This document shows positions 37,546-46,832 of a stretch of DNA of 64,000 nt, in pieces (within the stretch, counting starts at the first letter, position 1; each line of letters opens with the position of its first letter). The stretch spans positions 186,001 through 250,000 of the forward strand of contig NZ_VOUA01000003.1 of assembly GCF_024372725.1 (NCBI RefSeq). Direction: 5' to 3'. This DNA comes from Methanosarcina sp. KYL-1 (GTDB lineage Archaea; Halobacteriota; Methanosarcinia; Methanosarcinales; Methanosarcinaceae). A program made the position numbers and the translations under genes. The notes below the pieces were generated by a model that did no database searches, was not told where the DNA came from, and saw only the letters and a program-made list of their open reading frames with translations.

Positions 37546-37585
37546 ATGAGGGATTTAAGGGACGTTTTTCAAGGGGGTTTTGGAA

Positions 37586-38770
37586 ATGAAAGATGCCATA
37601 AAGTTCGGGACAAAATGCGTGCATGCCGGGGAGAAACCTGACCCTGTTTTCGGGGCGCATACGACGCCGATATTCCAGACATCCACTTTCGTGTTCGAAA
37701 ATGCAGGGCAGGGGGCAGCACGGTTTTCGGGGGAGGAAGCCGGGTACGTGTACACCCGGATCCCACCTAACACGCCCACCCACTCTGTCCTGGCTGAAAA
37801 GGTTGCGGTACTTGAAGGCGGGGATGCAGGGCAGACCTTTGCTTCCGGGATGGCCGCAATCACGGCAGTCGTGCTTTCCCGCCTGAAACAGGGGGACCAC
37901 CTGATCTCAACGGACGTGGTCTACGGCTGCACCTACAGCCTCTTTCGGGAAGTGCTCCCGCGGCTCGGCATAGAGGTCAGTTTCATTGATACCTCAGACC
38001 TGGCAGCGGTGAAGGCCGCATTTAAAGAAAACACGGGGATGGTCTTTCTGGAAACGCCTGCCAACCCTACAATGACCGTCTGCGATATAGGAGAAATCGC
38101 CTGTATGGCCCGGGAGCATGGGGCCCTTTCAGTGGTCGATAACACCTTCTCAACGCCCTATTTCCAGAGGCCCCTTCAGCTTGGGGCTGATGTCTCCCTC
38201 AGCAGCTGCACCAAATATATCGGGGGGCATGCCGACCTGCTGGGGGGAATTGTTGTCGGGAGCCTGGATTTCATGCGGAGCCTGTACCCGGTTGTGGGGT
38301 ATACCGGAGGCATCATGGGTCCCCATGAAGCCTGGCTCTGCATAAGGGGGCTTAAGACCCTGCACCTCAGGATGGAAAGGCATGCTGGAAATGCCCTGAA
38401 GGTTGCGGAATTTTTGGAGGCACATCCGAAAATCGCCTGGGTCAGGTACCCCGGGCTTCCGAGCCACCCCCAGCACGCAGTTGCAAAAAAGCAGATGAGC
38501 GGGTACAGCGGGATGCTCTCTTTCGGGATCCTGGGCGGGGTTGAGGCCGGGCGCAGGCTCATGGACAGTGTCAGGCTCTGCTCCCTTGCCGTAAGCCTCG
38601 GGGCTACCGATACCCTTATCCAGCACCCGGCTTCTATGACCCATGCCTGCGTCCCTCTGGACGTCCGAAAAAGGGTGGGCATCACGGACGACCTGGTAAG
38701 GCTGTCAGTTGGCGTGGAAGACGCAGAAGACATAATCGCTGACCTGGAACAGGCCCTGGAAAAGGTTTGA
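37586..38770 (+). CDS. Methionine gamma-lyase-type PLP enzyme
   Basis: 394 residues of the Cys/Met-metabolism PLP family. The PLP lysine is Lys210 (SSCTKYIGGH), with the cofactor Asp in VVDNTFSTP. Cys115 in VVYGCTY corresponds to the Cys116 that marks methionine gamma-lyase and is replaced by other residues in most cystathionine lyases or synthases. Degradation of methionine to methanethiol, ammonia and 2-oxobutyrate is therefore favoured; O-acetylhomoserine sulfhydrylase or cystathionine gamma-synthase remain possible. Methanethiol would be directly usable by methanogens as a methylated sulfur compound. The ATG at 37586 follows GGGGG. A minisatellite lies immediately upstream. Confidence 0.85.
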   Translation: MKDAIKFGTKCVHAGEKPDPVFGAHTTPIFQTSTFVFENAGQGAARFSGEEAGYVYTRIPPNTPTHSVLAEKVAVLEGGDAGQTFASGMAAITAVVLSRLKQGDHLISTDVVYGCTYSLFREVLPRLGIEVSFIDTSDLAAVKAAFKENTGMVFLETPANPTMTVCDIGEIACMAREHGALSVVDNTFSTPYFQRPLQLGADVSLSSCTKYIGGHADLLGGIVVGSLDFMRSLYPVVGYTGGIMGPHEAWLCIRGLKTLHLRMERHAGNALKVAEFLEAHPKIAWVRYPGLPSHPQHAVAKKQMSGYSGMLSFGILGGVEAGRRLMDSVRLCSLAVSLGATDTLIQHPASMTHACVPLDVRKRVGITDDLVRLSVGVEDAEDIIADLEQALEKV

Positions 38771-38890
38771 AAGGGCGGGCAGGCCCTGACCATTTTTCAT
38801 TTTCGGAACCAGATAAGGTATATCTGACACAGGGATAATCTTATGCCTGCAGCACTTAAACAAAAGGCAGTATACAAAAGGGGGGATCTT

Positions 38891-39391
38891 ATGAAAGCAA
38901 TCATATTCGGAGCCGATGGTTTTGAAGACCTGGAACTTTTCTACCCTCACCAGCGTTTGAAGGAAAAAGGAATCACCGTACATGTCGCCTCGATGCAAAA
39001 GGGCCCCATAAGGGGAAAGCACGGGTATGAGATCGCAGCAGATCTCGCTTTCAGGGACGCGGACCCTGCTGACTACGACATCCTCGTGATAGCCGGAGGA
39101 AAAGGCCCGGAAAAGGTCAGGCTTGATAAAGCCGCCCTTGAAATCGTAAAACACTTTTTCAGGGAAAACAAACCGGTTGCTGCAATCTGCCACGGCCCCC
39201 AGGTCCTTATCTCCGCAGGAGTCATAAAGGCCCGGAAAGCCACCTGTTGGATAGGAATCAGGGATGACCTGATAGCCGCAGGAGCCCTTTACGAGGACAG
39301 CGAGGTTGTCGTGGACGGAAACCTTGTGACTTCAAGGCAGCCGTTTGACCTGTATGCCTTCGGAAGGGAGATGGTCAGGCTTTTAAAATGA
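38891..39391 (+). CDS. DJ-1/PfpI family protein
   Basis: 166 residues with the DJ-1/PfpI nucleophile elbow AAICHGPQVL (Cys about 103, His 104) and a conserved Glu near residue 12 (GFEDLE). Members are called intracellular proteases or deglycases that act on glycated or damaged proteins. The ATG at 38891 has GGGGGA before it; an in-frame upstream ATG at 38843 lies between genes and is less likely. The gene follows methionine gamma-lyase on the same strand after about 120 bases, so co-transcription is possible. Confidence 0.87.
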   Translation: MKAIIFGADGFEDLELFYPHQRLKEKGITVHVASMQKGPIRGKHGYEIAADLAFRDADPADYDILVIAGGKGPEKVRLDKAALEIVKHFFRENKPVAAICHGPQVLISAGVIKARKATCWIGIRDDLIAAGALYEDSEVVVDGNLVTSRQPFDLYAFGREMVRLLK

Positions 39392-39514
39392 ATGGGGTGC
39401 CGGAAGTGAAGGAAGTGATATAACTGTTAAAACCGTGTACAATGATTTTTCGAGAGTAGCATCCCGATAAAGAGTTGTGGGTGTTTGTGTCCCGGGTGAT
39501 TTGAGCAAATATAC

Positions 39515-39598
39515 GCATAGTTTCATGTATAGTTTCATGTATAGTTTCATGTATAGTTTCATGTATAGTTTCATGTATAGTTTCATGTATAGTTTCAC
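39515..39598 (+). repeat. 12-base minisatellite
   Basis: Seven copies of ATAGTTTCATGT, ending ATAGTTTCACGG. It lies between the DJ-1/PfpI gene and the promoter of rio2. Confidence 0.88.
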
Positions 39599-39640
39599 GG
39601 TTTTTCCAGTCCGAAATAGGATAAGCGTCCTGAGAGCGAT

Positions 39641-39650
39641 TATTTAAATA
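39641..39650 (+). promoter_or_regulatory. TATA box of rio2
   Basis: TATTTAAATA, 24-33 bases before the ATG, which predicts a leaderless or nearly leaderless transcript. There is no ribosome-binding site before the ATG, in agreement. Confidence 0.55.
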
Positions 39651-39673
39651 TCGAGGATTATATCTAATAGCAA

Positions 39674-40597
39674 ATGATCGACGAAGTGCTGAAAGTTTTT
39701 AAGGAGCTTGACAGGAAAGATTTCAGGATACTGATGGGTATCGAAACGGGAATGAAGCATTTTGAATGGGTGCCTGTGGAAGACGTAGGCAAATACAGCA
39801 AAATGCCCCTGGAAAAGCTGGAATACAGGATGCAGAAGCTGGTCAGGAAGAACCTTGTGGTCAGGACCACCCAGCCCTATGAAGGCTACCAGATCTATTT
39901 CGAAGGCTACGATGCCCTGGCCCTCAACACCTTTGTGAAAAGGAAGAGCATCAGCGCTATCGGAGACGAGGTGGGGGTAGGAAAGGAATCCGTAATCTAC
40001 GAAGCCATCAGGGAACCCGAACTTGCAATAGGGGGCCCCGTCCCTGTCATAATCAAATTCCACAGGGAAGGCAGGACCAGTTTCAAGCAGGTAAAAAGGG
40101 TCCGCGACCATCTCGGGGAAAGGGAACACTTCTCCTGGGTCTATGCAGCCCGCCTTGCCGCCCAGCGGGAATACGAAATCATGCAGACGCTTTACCCGAA
40201 GGTCTCCATCCCGAAACCCCTGGACCAGAGCAGGCACGCCATAGTCATGGAGGTGGCAGAAGGAAGCCTCCTTGCAAAGACAAAGCTTATCGAGCCCGAA
40301 TGGTACCTTGACGAGATCCTCCGCCAGGTAAAAATTACCTATTCTATGGGAGTCATTCACGCAGACCTCAGCGAATACAACATATTCGTTGCCGAAGACC
40401 GCGTCCAGTTAATCGACTGGCCCCAGTACGTCACCCCTGAGCACCCCCATGCCGACGAACTGCTCGAAAGGGACGTCTCGAACGTGCTGGCCCACTTTGC
40501 CCGGAAATACGGGATCAAAAGAGAACTCGGTGAGGTTATCGAAGAGATCAAAAGGGAATCGGGCAAAGGTGAAGAAGAAGCTGCAGGCGAGGCATAA
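39674..40597 (+). CDS. rio2: RIO2 atypical serine protein kinase/ATPase
   Basis: 307 residues. An N-terminal winged helix (about 1-90) typical of RIO2 precedes the RIO kinase domain: GVGKESVIY nucleotide loop, catalytic HADLSEYN and metal-binding LIDWPQ. RIO2 acts in the late maturation of the small ribosomal subunit. The C-terminal Glu/Lys-rich tail is short. The archaeal N-terminal start is fixed by the TATA box and by the domain edge. Confidence 0.93.
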   Translation: MIDEVLKVFKELDRKDFRILMGIETGMKHFEWVPVEDVGKYSKMPLEKLEYRMQKLVRKNLVVRTTQPYEGYQIYFEGYDALALNTFVKRKSISAIGDEVGVGKESVIYEAIREPELAIGGPVPVIIKFHREGRTSFKQVKRVRDHLGEREHFSWVYAARLAAQREYEIMQTLYPKVSIPKPLDQSRHAIVMEVAEGSLLAKTKLIEPEWYLDEILRQVKITYSMGVIHADLSEYNIFVAEDRVQLIDWPQYVTPEHPHADELLERDVSNVLAHFARKYGIKRELGEVIEEIKRESGKGEEEAAGEA

Positions 40598-40611
40598 ATT
40601 TCCCCGGCAAA

Positions 40612-43605
40612 TTAAATTATTTCCCGTCTACAGGGCATTATAATTGTGAATGTGCTTCCTTTTTCCACTTCACTTTTAACCCTTATTTCTCCACCATGCA
40701 TTTCAACGAATTTTTTGACTATCGTCAGGCCTAACCCTGTCCCGTTGTACATTCTGGAAAGCGAGGAATCAACCTGTTTAAAGGGTTCAAAAATTGTTTT
40801 TTGTTTATCCTCCGGAATTCCGATTCCGCTATCCCTTACTGATATTTCTATTATGTTTCTTGACTTTTTAGTCTCAACCTGTACGTATCCATTTTCGGGG
40901 GTAAATTTCAGGGCATTATTCACAAGGTTATGGAGAATTTGCTTGAACTTTATTTTATCTGCATATATCTCCAGGTTAAGAGGTTCGGCTGAGAAATCCA
41001 TGGATATTTTTTTAGAAGTGGCTAATGGAACTGCGATATTCTTTACATCTTCAAAAACATCTGCAACAGATACGGTTTCAAAAGATAGCGAAACATCTCC
41101 GGATTCTATTCTGGAAATATCGAGAATATCATTGATCAGGTTAAGAAGGTGGTTTCCACTTATGGAAATGTTGTTAAGATACTTCAATTGCCTTTCATTC
41201 AGGGGACCGAACATCTGGGTGAGCAATATATTGGAGTAACCTATTACCGAATTGAGAGGTGTTCGCAGTTCATGGCTCATCGTCGTGAGGAACTCACTTT
41301 TGGTTCGGTTAGCTTCCTCTGCATGGATTTTTGCGTTAACAAGAGCTTTTTCCGCCTCAGCCTTTTCAGTAACATCCCTGATACTCCATACACGGCCTTT
41401 AGTTATTCCATTGCTTATGAGCGGAGTTGATAGACTTTCAAATGTCCGTCCATCTTTAAAATGAATATAAGAATTATCGGTTTCATTTGAGCTGTAAATG
41501 GTCTGCTCCTTCAATACATACTCTTCAGGGCATTTCACCTGGCCTAAAAAAAAAGCAAATAACTTTTCGTAATTTTTAGTGCTGGCCAGAGCTTCAGGTA
41601 TTTTCAACATTTTGACAAGCTTTGAATTTGAAAAAAGGATTTTATGGTTTTTGTCAACAACAAAAATACCGTCAACAGTTGATTCAAAAATAGATTTTAG
41701 AATCGTGTCCCTATACTGGAGTTCCATTGAAGCCCGCTTTTGCTGAAGTGCAAGTGCATAAAGTGCGGCAACTTTTCTGATTGCTTCAAATTCGGAATCT
41801 GAATACCCGCGTTTTGAATTTGCAAGGGATATCTGTCCCATGAGTTCATCCCCGACAATTGCCGGGACACTTAAAAAATTGTTCAGGGAAATGTGCCCCT
41901 CGGGGGCTCCTCCTGATCCCGGATACATCTCCGGAGAATTTGTATAAAAGCCTTTTTTCGTGTTTAAAGAGTGGCCGAGTAATTTGGGATAAAGGCCATC
42001 CGGCCTTTTTGGAAAAGCAATTCTTTTAGCGTTTTCCTTTATGCTGCAATTTTCCATCATTCTGGTCAGAGTATGGCAGACGTTATCGCCGGTTTCGGGG
42101 TCAATGGAAGAAACATATCCGTGTTCGCTTCCTGTCAGCTCCTGAGAGACCGAAAGGACAATGTTTGCAATCGTCTCAATGGAATTATTCGGGTCTATCA
42201 GGGCATCTGCCAGTTCTGCAAGTGACCTGTTGACGGCAAGTTCCCATTTCAATTTATTTTTGGATTCTTTGTATTCGGTAATGTTCATTGAAAAAATTGC
42301 GAAATAGGACAATTGGTTGGATGAGTCATAAACGGGGTAGATGTTGTTGAGACAATAATGCCCACCTCGCATATCCTTAAACTTTACAGGTCTGCGCTCA
42401 GCCAGAGCGGAATCGAACATTTGTTTCCGAGAGTTCTTTATTTCTTCAGGAAGTAATCTATTGAGTTTACGCCCAATGCATTCTTCCGGTGTGGTCTTAA
42501 GCCGCCTGGCTGCGGTTTCATTAATATAAACAACTGTACTATCCGGCTCCACAAGAATCGCAGATTCTGTAATAGCATCCATCATCGAGCGCAAAAGTTT
42601 TTCATTTTCGAAAGCTTTTCTTTCGGCTTTCTTCTGGGCCGTGATATCTTTGAAAACACAATGTGTCTGCTTGAAACTGCCATCCTCGTTATAGGCTATT
42701 TTCCCGTCAATGACTATATTGATCCTTTTACCGTCTTTCCTTATCACTTCATATTCGGAGCCATGCGTTTCTCCCTGTGCCCCGAATTTGAGAAAATTCT
42801 GTTTGAATATTTCAACATACTCAGGTGCAAGAAAATCCCCTAACCACTTTCCAACGACTTCTTCGTAGGAATAACCGAGGTTTTCGAGCCATGTATTATT
42901 TACATCAATGAAATATCCGTATTCATCAAGGGAATGATAGCTCAGGGGAGCTTGCTGGAAAAGGAGTTTGAATCGGTTTTCAGCTTCAAGAAGGTCTTTT
43001 TTTGTGTAAATAGCTTGAATTTTTGTTGAAATGTGGGAGGCAATTGTTTCAATGGCAGAAACATTTTTAACTTTTTGTCCTTTCGGCACCAGAATGGAGA
43101 TGCTCCCAAAAACCTTCTCTTCGTTTGAAAAACCAATAACCCGGATGGAGTCGATGTTAAGAATCTCTTCAACTTTTTTACAGGAATCGGAGGGTACTTT
43201 TTTTGCCAGCAAGGCATGGAGGCCATCTTTAAAAGATTCAAGTTTGCCGCTTGTAAATAGGTGGCTATTTAACTCCATATCTTTCATCCGGAAGGAAATG
43301 TCATCAAGACCTTTTTCCGGAATGCCAGCCGCTTTCTCCGTCAAGCCCTCAAGCCCTATTGCTGCTCTTATCCTGACAGCATTTGTACTGCCATCATAAA
43401 GTGATACAATGACATAGCAATCCCTGTTTAACTTGTGAACGGCTTCTCCGGTTAACTCACATATGATGTCAGTATCTTCGAGCTGGTATGTTTTGGTTAA
43501 GATGTCGTTAACGACCTGAAGTTCATGCAGACGCTCGATATAATCAAATGAATTCGAACCGGTTTCAAATGGTTCGTTGTATCCGTTTTTATTGTGGCCG
43601 CTCAT
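40612..43605 (-). CDS. Cytoplasmic multi-domain PAS/GAF histidine kinase
   Basis: 997 residues, with no membrane helix. The order is a GAF-like domain (about 25-195), PAS (about 205-325), PAS (about 330-450), GAF (about 460-630), PAS (about 640-755), HisKA with His778 (MSHELRTPLN) and HATPase_c (ending with GTGLGLTI near residue 955). The second GAF (EHGYVSSIDPETGDNVCHTL) is of the type found in the Methanosarcina kinases MsmS and RdmS, where a GAF cysteine carries covalent haem; whether Cys here does so is not known. A redox or gas signal is therefore a possibility. It is convergent with rio2, with a gap of only 14 bases between the stops. Confidence 0.9.
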   Translation of the reverse strand: MSGHNKNGYNEPFETGSNSFDYIERLHELQVVNDILTKTYQLEDTDIICELTGEAVHKLNRDCYVIVSLYDGSTNAVRIRAAIGLEGLTEKAAGIPEKGLDDISFRMKDMELNSHLFTSGKLESFKDGLHALLAKKVPSDSCKKVEEILNIDSIRVIGFSNEEKVFGSISILVPKGQKVKNVSAIETIASHISTKIQAIYTKKDLLEAENRFKLLFQQAPLSYHSLDEYGYFIDVNNTWLENLGYSYEEVVGKWLGDFLAPEYVEIFKQNFLKFGAQGETHGSEYEVIRKDGKRINIVIDGKIAYNEDGSFKQTHCVFKDITAQKKAERKAFENEKLLRSMMDAITESAILVEPDSTVVYINETAARRLKTTPEECIGRKLNRLLPEEIKNSRKQMFDSALAERRPVKFKDMRGGHYCLNNIYPVYDSSNQLSYFAIFSMNITEYKESKNKLKWELAVNRSLAELADALIDPNNSIETIANIVLSVSQELTGSEHGYVSSIDPETGDNVCHTLTRMMENCSIKENAKRIAFPKRPDGLYPKLLGHSLNTKKGFYTNSPEMYPGSGGAPEGHISLNNFLSVPAIVGDELMGQISLANSKRGYSDSEFEAIRKVAALYALALQQKRASMELQYRDTILKSIFESTVDGIFVVDKNHKILFSNSKLVKMLKIPEALASTKNYEKLFAFFLGQVKCPEEYVLKEQTIYSSNETDNSYIHFKDGRTFESLSTPLISNGITKGRVWSIRDVTEKAEAEKALVNAKIHAEEANRTKSEFLTTMSHELRTPLNSVIGYSNILLTQMFGPLNERQLKYLNNISISGNHLLNLINDILDISRIESGDVSLSFETVSVADVFEDVKNIAVPLATSKKISMDFSAEPLNLEIYADKIKFKQILHNLVNNALKFTPENGYVQVETKKSRNIIEISVRDSGIGIPEDKQKTIFEPFKQVDSSLSRMYNGTGLGLTIVKKFVEMHGGEIRVKSEVEKGSTFTIIMPCRREII

Positions 43606-43838
43606 CCAGTATTTATCTCTTTGATTTTTATATATATAAGTTCTTGTTTATTATAGGATACTCTAGAAAAAAGCTAATTACCGGGCCTATTTTTCCGGGA
43701 AAGCTTAAAGGAGATAAATTTTAAAAGTTGAGGGTTAGCTGATACGAGAGGGGCAGAATCTGTGAGGGGGCAGAACCTGTGTGAAGATCAGGACTTTATA
43801 GATAGTACGAAATATATATAATGAAGGTAGAAAACAGT

Positions 43839-43849
43839 TAAATATATAT
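43839..43849 (+). promoter_or_regulatory. TATA box of the DUF460 gene
   Basis: TTAAATATATA, about 28-38 bases before the ATG at 43877; the leader is very short. On the other strand TATATATATAA near 43633-43643 would serve the kinase at 40612-43605. Confidence 0.5.
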
Positions 43850-43876
43850 CCAACAAAAAATAAAATATAGGTATTC

Positions 43877-45862
43877 ATGCAAAACAGGATTATCTATGGA
43901 ATTGACATTGCCCGGGGTTCTCCGCGGGCAAAGGAGCTTCCCAGGTATGCCCTGGCTGTTCTCAGGGACGGGGAAGTTTCCCACCACAGCATGCTCCGCC
44001 GCCAGAAGGTCCTTAATATGATCATAAGGGACCGGCCGGAGATAATTGCCGTGGACAATATCTTCGAGCTTGCTGCTGACAAAAGCGAGCTTCTAGCCAT
44101 CATGGGGCGCCTGCCTGACGGAGTGAAACTTGTCCAGGTAACAGGCGGGATGCACCTCGAACCCCTTATCAGGCTCGGGAAAAAACACGGGCTTTCCTTT
44201 GACCCGGCAAACCCCAATGAAGAAGCCGAAGCCTGTGCCCGCCTTGCGGATATGGGAGTCGGGCATGAGGTTTCCCTTTTTGAGGACATGACAAGGATCA
44301 AGGTCAGCAGGGCCCGCTCCCTCGGGCGGGGGGGCTGGAGCCAGAACCGCTACCGGAGAAAGGTCCACGGGGCGGTGATGGAGCGGAGCCGGGAGATCGA
44401 AAACGTCCTCAAGAGCCTTGCCCGGGAAAAGGGCATCAGGTTTGAAGCCGTAAACGTAAAAGGGTTCGGAGGCTACGTCCGCTCCGAATATACAGTCTAT
44501 GCGAAACGCGGAGAGATACCAATACACTCAATGGCCACCAGTGACGCGCAGGTAAGCGTAAAAAGCGTCGAACGCGACAAGATCCGCTATATCCCCCTCA
44601 AACAGAAGGAGCCCAGGCGCAAATTTACCATCGTGGGGATCGACCCCGGGACCACCGTGGGCATTGCCATCCTCTCCCTGGACGGGGACCTGCTCTTCTT
44701 GAAAAGCTTCCGGGGCATTGCCCCTGACGAAGTGGTCAAGTTAATTGCCGAATACGGAAAACCCGCTGTCATTGCCAGCGACGTGACCCCGATGCCGGGT
44801 TCGGTTGAAAAGATCAGGCGCAGTTTCAATGCAGTCCCTGCAAGCCCGGGGATGGAGGTCTCGGCCGAGGAAAAGATCTCCCTGGGAAAGACCTTCGGCT
44901 ACTCAAACGACCACGAGAGGGACGCCCTTACCGCAGCCCTCCTCACTTACAGGGGTTATAAGAACATCTTTACCCGGATTGAAAAGAAAGCGCCCGAAGG
45001 CGCAGATCTCGAACTCATCAAGCTGCGGGTAATTCAGGGAGATTCGATAGAGGCAGCTATCGAAAAAGTCCTTGCAGGGCCGGAGGAGCCGGAAAAAACC
45101 CGGAAAGCCCGGCTGCCTGAAAAGCCCGGGGAAGGGGCAGCCGATGAAACCCTCCTGAAAATGAGGGAGACCATCCAGCGGCAGGGGGATCAGGTCCAGA
45201 ACCTGCAGGAATACGTCGAGGAGTTAAAGCGGGAACTGGCTGCAAAAGACCGGAAACTCTCGAAGCTTGAGGCAAGGTTAAAAGGCTTCAAAAGGGATGC
45301 CTACGCTGAAGTCCGGAAGCAAAAAGAGATCCAGATCCGGGAAGGGACCATCGAGACCCTGAGAAACGAGCTAGGCAAAAAGAACAAAACCATAAAAGAG
45401 CTCAGGCGGAGGAACAACAAACTCCGTAAAATCCGTAAAATGGAAATCCGGGGCGAAGGTACCCCCGTCAAGGTCATTTCCGCCTTTACGAAGGAGTCCA
45501 TTGCCGAAACAAACGAGAAATACGGGCTCAAAGCAGGCGACGTCGTCTTCCTGGAAAACCCAAGCGGAGGCGGGGCCGCAACCGCCCAGCTCCTTGTGGA
45601 AGCCGGGATAAGAGCAGTCCTCATCCCCGAAGACATCTCCCATGCAGCCGAAGAGGTCTTTTTCAAAGGAGCCGTGCCCGTCTTAAAAGAAGTCCAGCTC
45701 GAGAGAGCCGACGACTTTGCAATGGCCGAGCCCGAAGCCCTGAAAACCGCCATTTCCGAATGGGAAAAAGCAGCCGAAAAAAGGCGCCAGAAAGCCAAAG
45801 AAGACGAATTGCAGAGCCTCTTTGACGAGTACAGGAGCGAGCGGAGGAGAGGGCTGATTTAA
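43877..45862 (+). CDS. DUF460 RNase H-like archaeal protein
   Basis: 661 residues. Two RNase H-fold segments are visible: an N-terminal one (GIDIARGSP, about 8-100) and a central RuvC-like one (IVGIDPGTTVGIAILSLDG, about 252-270, with a conserved DHERDA near residue 350 as in YqgF/RuvC nucleases). A coiled coil follows (about 425-530), then a C-terminal domain. The family is conserved in archaea and is suspected to act on RNA or DNA; no function is proven. It is probably cytoplasmic. The ATG is fixed by the TATA distance. Confidence 0.88.
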   Translation: MQNRIIYGIDIARGSPRAKELPRYALAVLRDGEVSHHSMLRRQKVLNMIIRDRPEIIAVDNIFELAADKSELLAIMGRLPDGVKLVQVTGGMHLEPLIRLGKKHGLSFDPANPNEEAEACARLADMGVGHEVSLFEDMTRIKVSRARSLGRGGWSQNRYRRKVHGAVMERSREIENVLKSLAREKGIRFEAVNVKGFGGYVRSEYTVYAKRGEIPIHSMATSDAQVSVKSVERDKIRYIPLKQKEPRRKFTIVGIDPGTTVGIAILSLDGDLLFLKSFRGIAPDEVVKLIAEYGKPAVIASDVTPMPGSVEKIRRSFNAVPASPGMEVSAEEKISLGKTFGYSNDHERDALTAALLTYRGYKNIFTRIEKKAPEGADLELIKLRVIQGDSIEAAIEKVLAGPEEPEKTRKARLPEKPGEGAADETLLKMRETIQRQGDQVQNLQEYVEELKRELAAKDRKLSKLEARLKGFKRDAYAEVRKQKEIQIREGTIETLRNELGKKNKTIKELRRRNNKLRKIRKMEIRGEGTPVKVISAFTKESIAETNEKYGLKAGDVVFLENPSGGGAATAQLLVEAGIRAVLIPEDISHAAEEVFFKGAVPVLKEVQLERADDFAMAEPEALKTAISEWEKAAEKRRQKAKEDELQSLFDEYRSERRRGLI

Positions 45863-45922
45863 AGCCCCCTAAAAAAGGCCCCCCTCCTTAAAAAAGGCGC
45901 CATTTTCTGTCAAAGAAAAACG

Positions 45923-46468
45923 TCATTTCCTGTCAAAGAAAATGTTCTTCCCCTTCACGCTCAGCGGGATCCCGAACGCCACGTCCGCATCCAGCAGCCC
46001 CGAGACCCTGGCAGCTGCTCCCAAAGTGTACATGACCCGGTTATCGATGCAGAGGTCTTTTGCCCTGGCAACGGCTGAGCCGACAGCTATCCCGAGGTCG
46101 GCGTACTTGAGCATGCAGTTGGGGCCCCGGAATTCTTCTTCTATTTTCTGCTGTGCAAGCATCTCTTTGCAGGTTGCAAAGCCGCAGGCTCCGCAGTTCA
46201 GGCCTGCAGCCCCGCTGGCTTTAACCCCTATAAGGACGGCAGCCCCGGCGTTCCTGAGGTTGCCTGCATCCCTTTTCAGGAAGGAAAAGCCTTCGCCTTT
46301 CCTGGAGGCGAGTTTTTCCATGGTAGAGGCAAGGACTTCGATGTCCTCTTTTTCGACCAGGGCCGTTACGATGTCGTCCACTCCTTTAGCCTTCGGGGCG
46401 GTCCGGGCGGCAAGAAGGATGCTTTTTGCAAGCGTTTCGAGCACTTCGGATTCGGGATTGAGAATCAT
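45923..46468 (-). CDS. DUF2148 ferredoxin-domain protein
   Basis: 181 residues. The cysteine pattern NCGACGFATCKEM with a later NCML is that of a [4Fe-4S]-binding CxxCxxxxC motif as in the CO dehydrogenase/acetyl-CoA synthase gamma-type iron-sulfur domain. The flanks match the DUF2148 family (AARTAPKAKGVDD at the N-terminus). A redox role in the cytoplasm is likely; partners are unknown. The gene is convergent with the DUF460 gene. Confidence 0.88.
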   Translation of the reverse strand: MILNPESEVLETLAKSILLAARTAPKAKGVDDIVTALVEKEDIEVLASTMEKLASRKGEGFSFLKRDAGNLRNAGAAVLIGVKASGAAGLNCGACGFATCKEMLAQQKIEEEFRGPNCMLKYADLGIAVGSAVARAKDLCIDNRVMYTLGAAARVSGLLDADVAFGIPLSVKGKNIFFDRK

Positions 46469-46573
46469 GTAGAGGTATTGGGGTTTTTCCGGCTTAAGGT
46501 TTTTCGATCTGCTTCACAGTACCAGAACTCTCACCGGGTGGCCGTCCACATAAAATATAAAATGACCGGATTT

Positions 46574-46672
46574 TAAAATTCAAGTCCTCTTGAGGGAGTG
46601 TAGCGAGCGAAAAGGATCGCGGACTGCAGAGCCGCAACTCTGCTGACGAAGGAGGCCGGCCTTTTCTTTAAA
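46574..46672. other. GC-rich palindromic segment in the gap
   Basis: GCAGAG-CCGCA-ACTCTGC (about 46626-46643) and an end GGCCGGCCTTTTC identical to the tail of the hairpins at 20.4 and 53.6 kb. It is probably another short intergenic repeat. The remaining gap to 46832 is AT-rich (TTATTTATATTTTATTG near 46775 is a likely promoter for the next gene). Confidence 0.45.
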
Positions 46673-46832
46673 GTAAATTGAAATTATTCAGGTATTTTGG
46701 AATAACATCAACCAACTAATAGAGGAAAACCGTACTTCAACAAAATAAATCTCATTTTTAAAATTATTACATAAGTTATTTATATTTTATTGATTCAAGT
46801 GTAAAAGTGACCAATAAATTTAGTGGGGGTCA

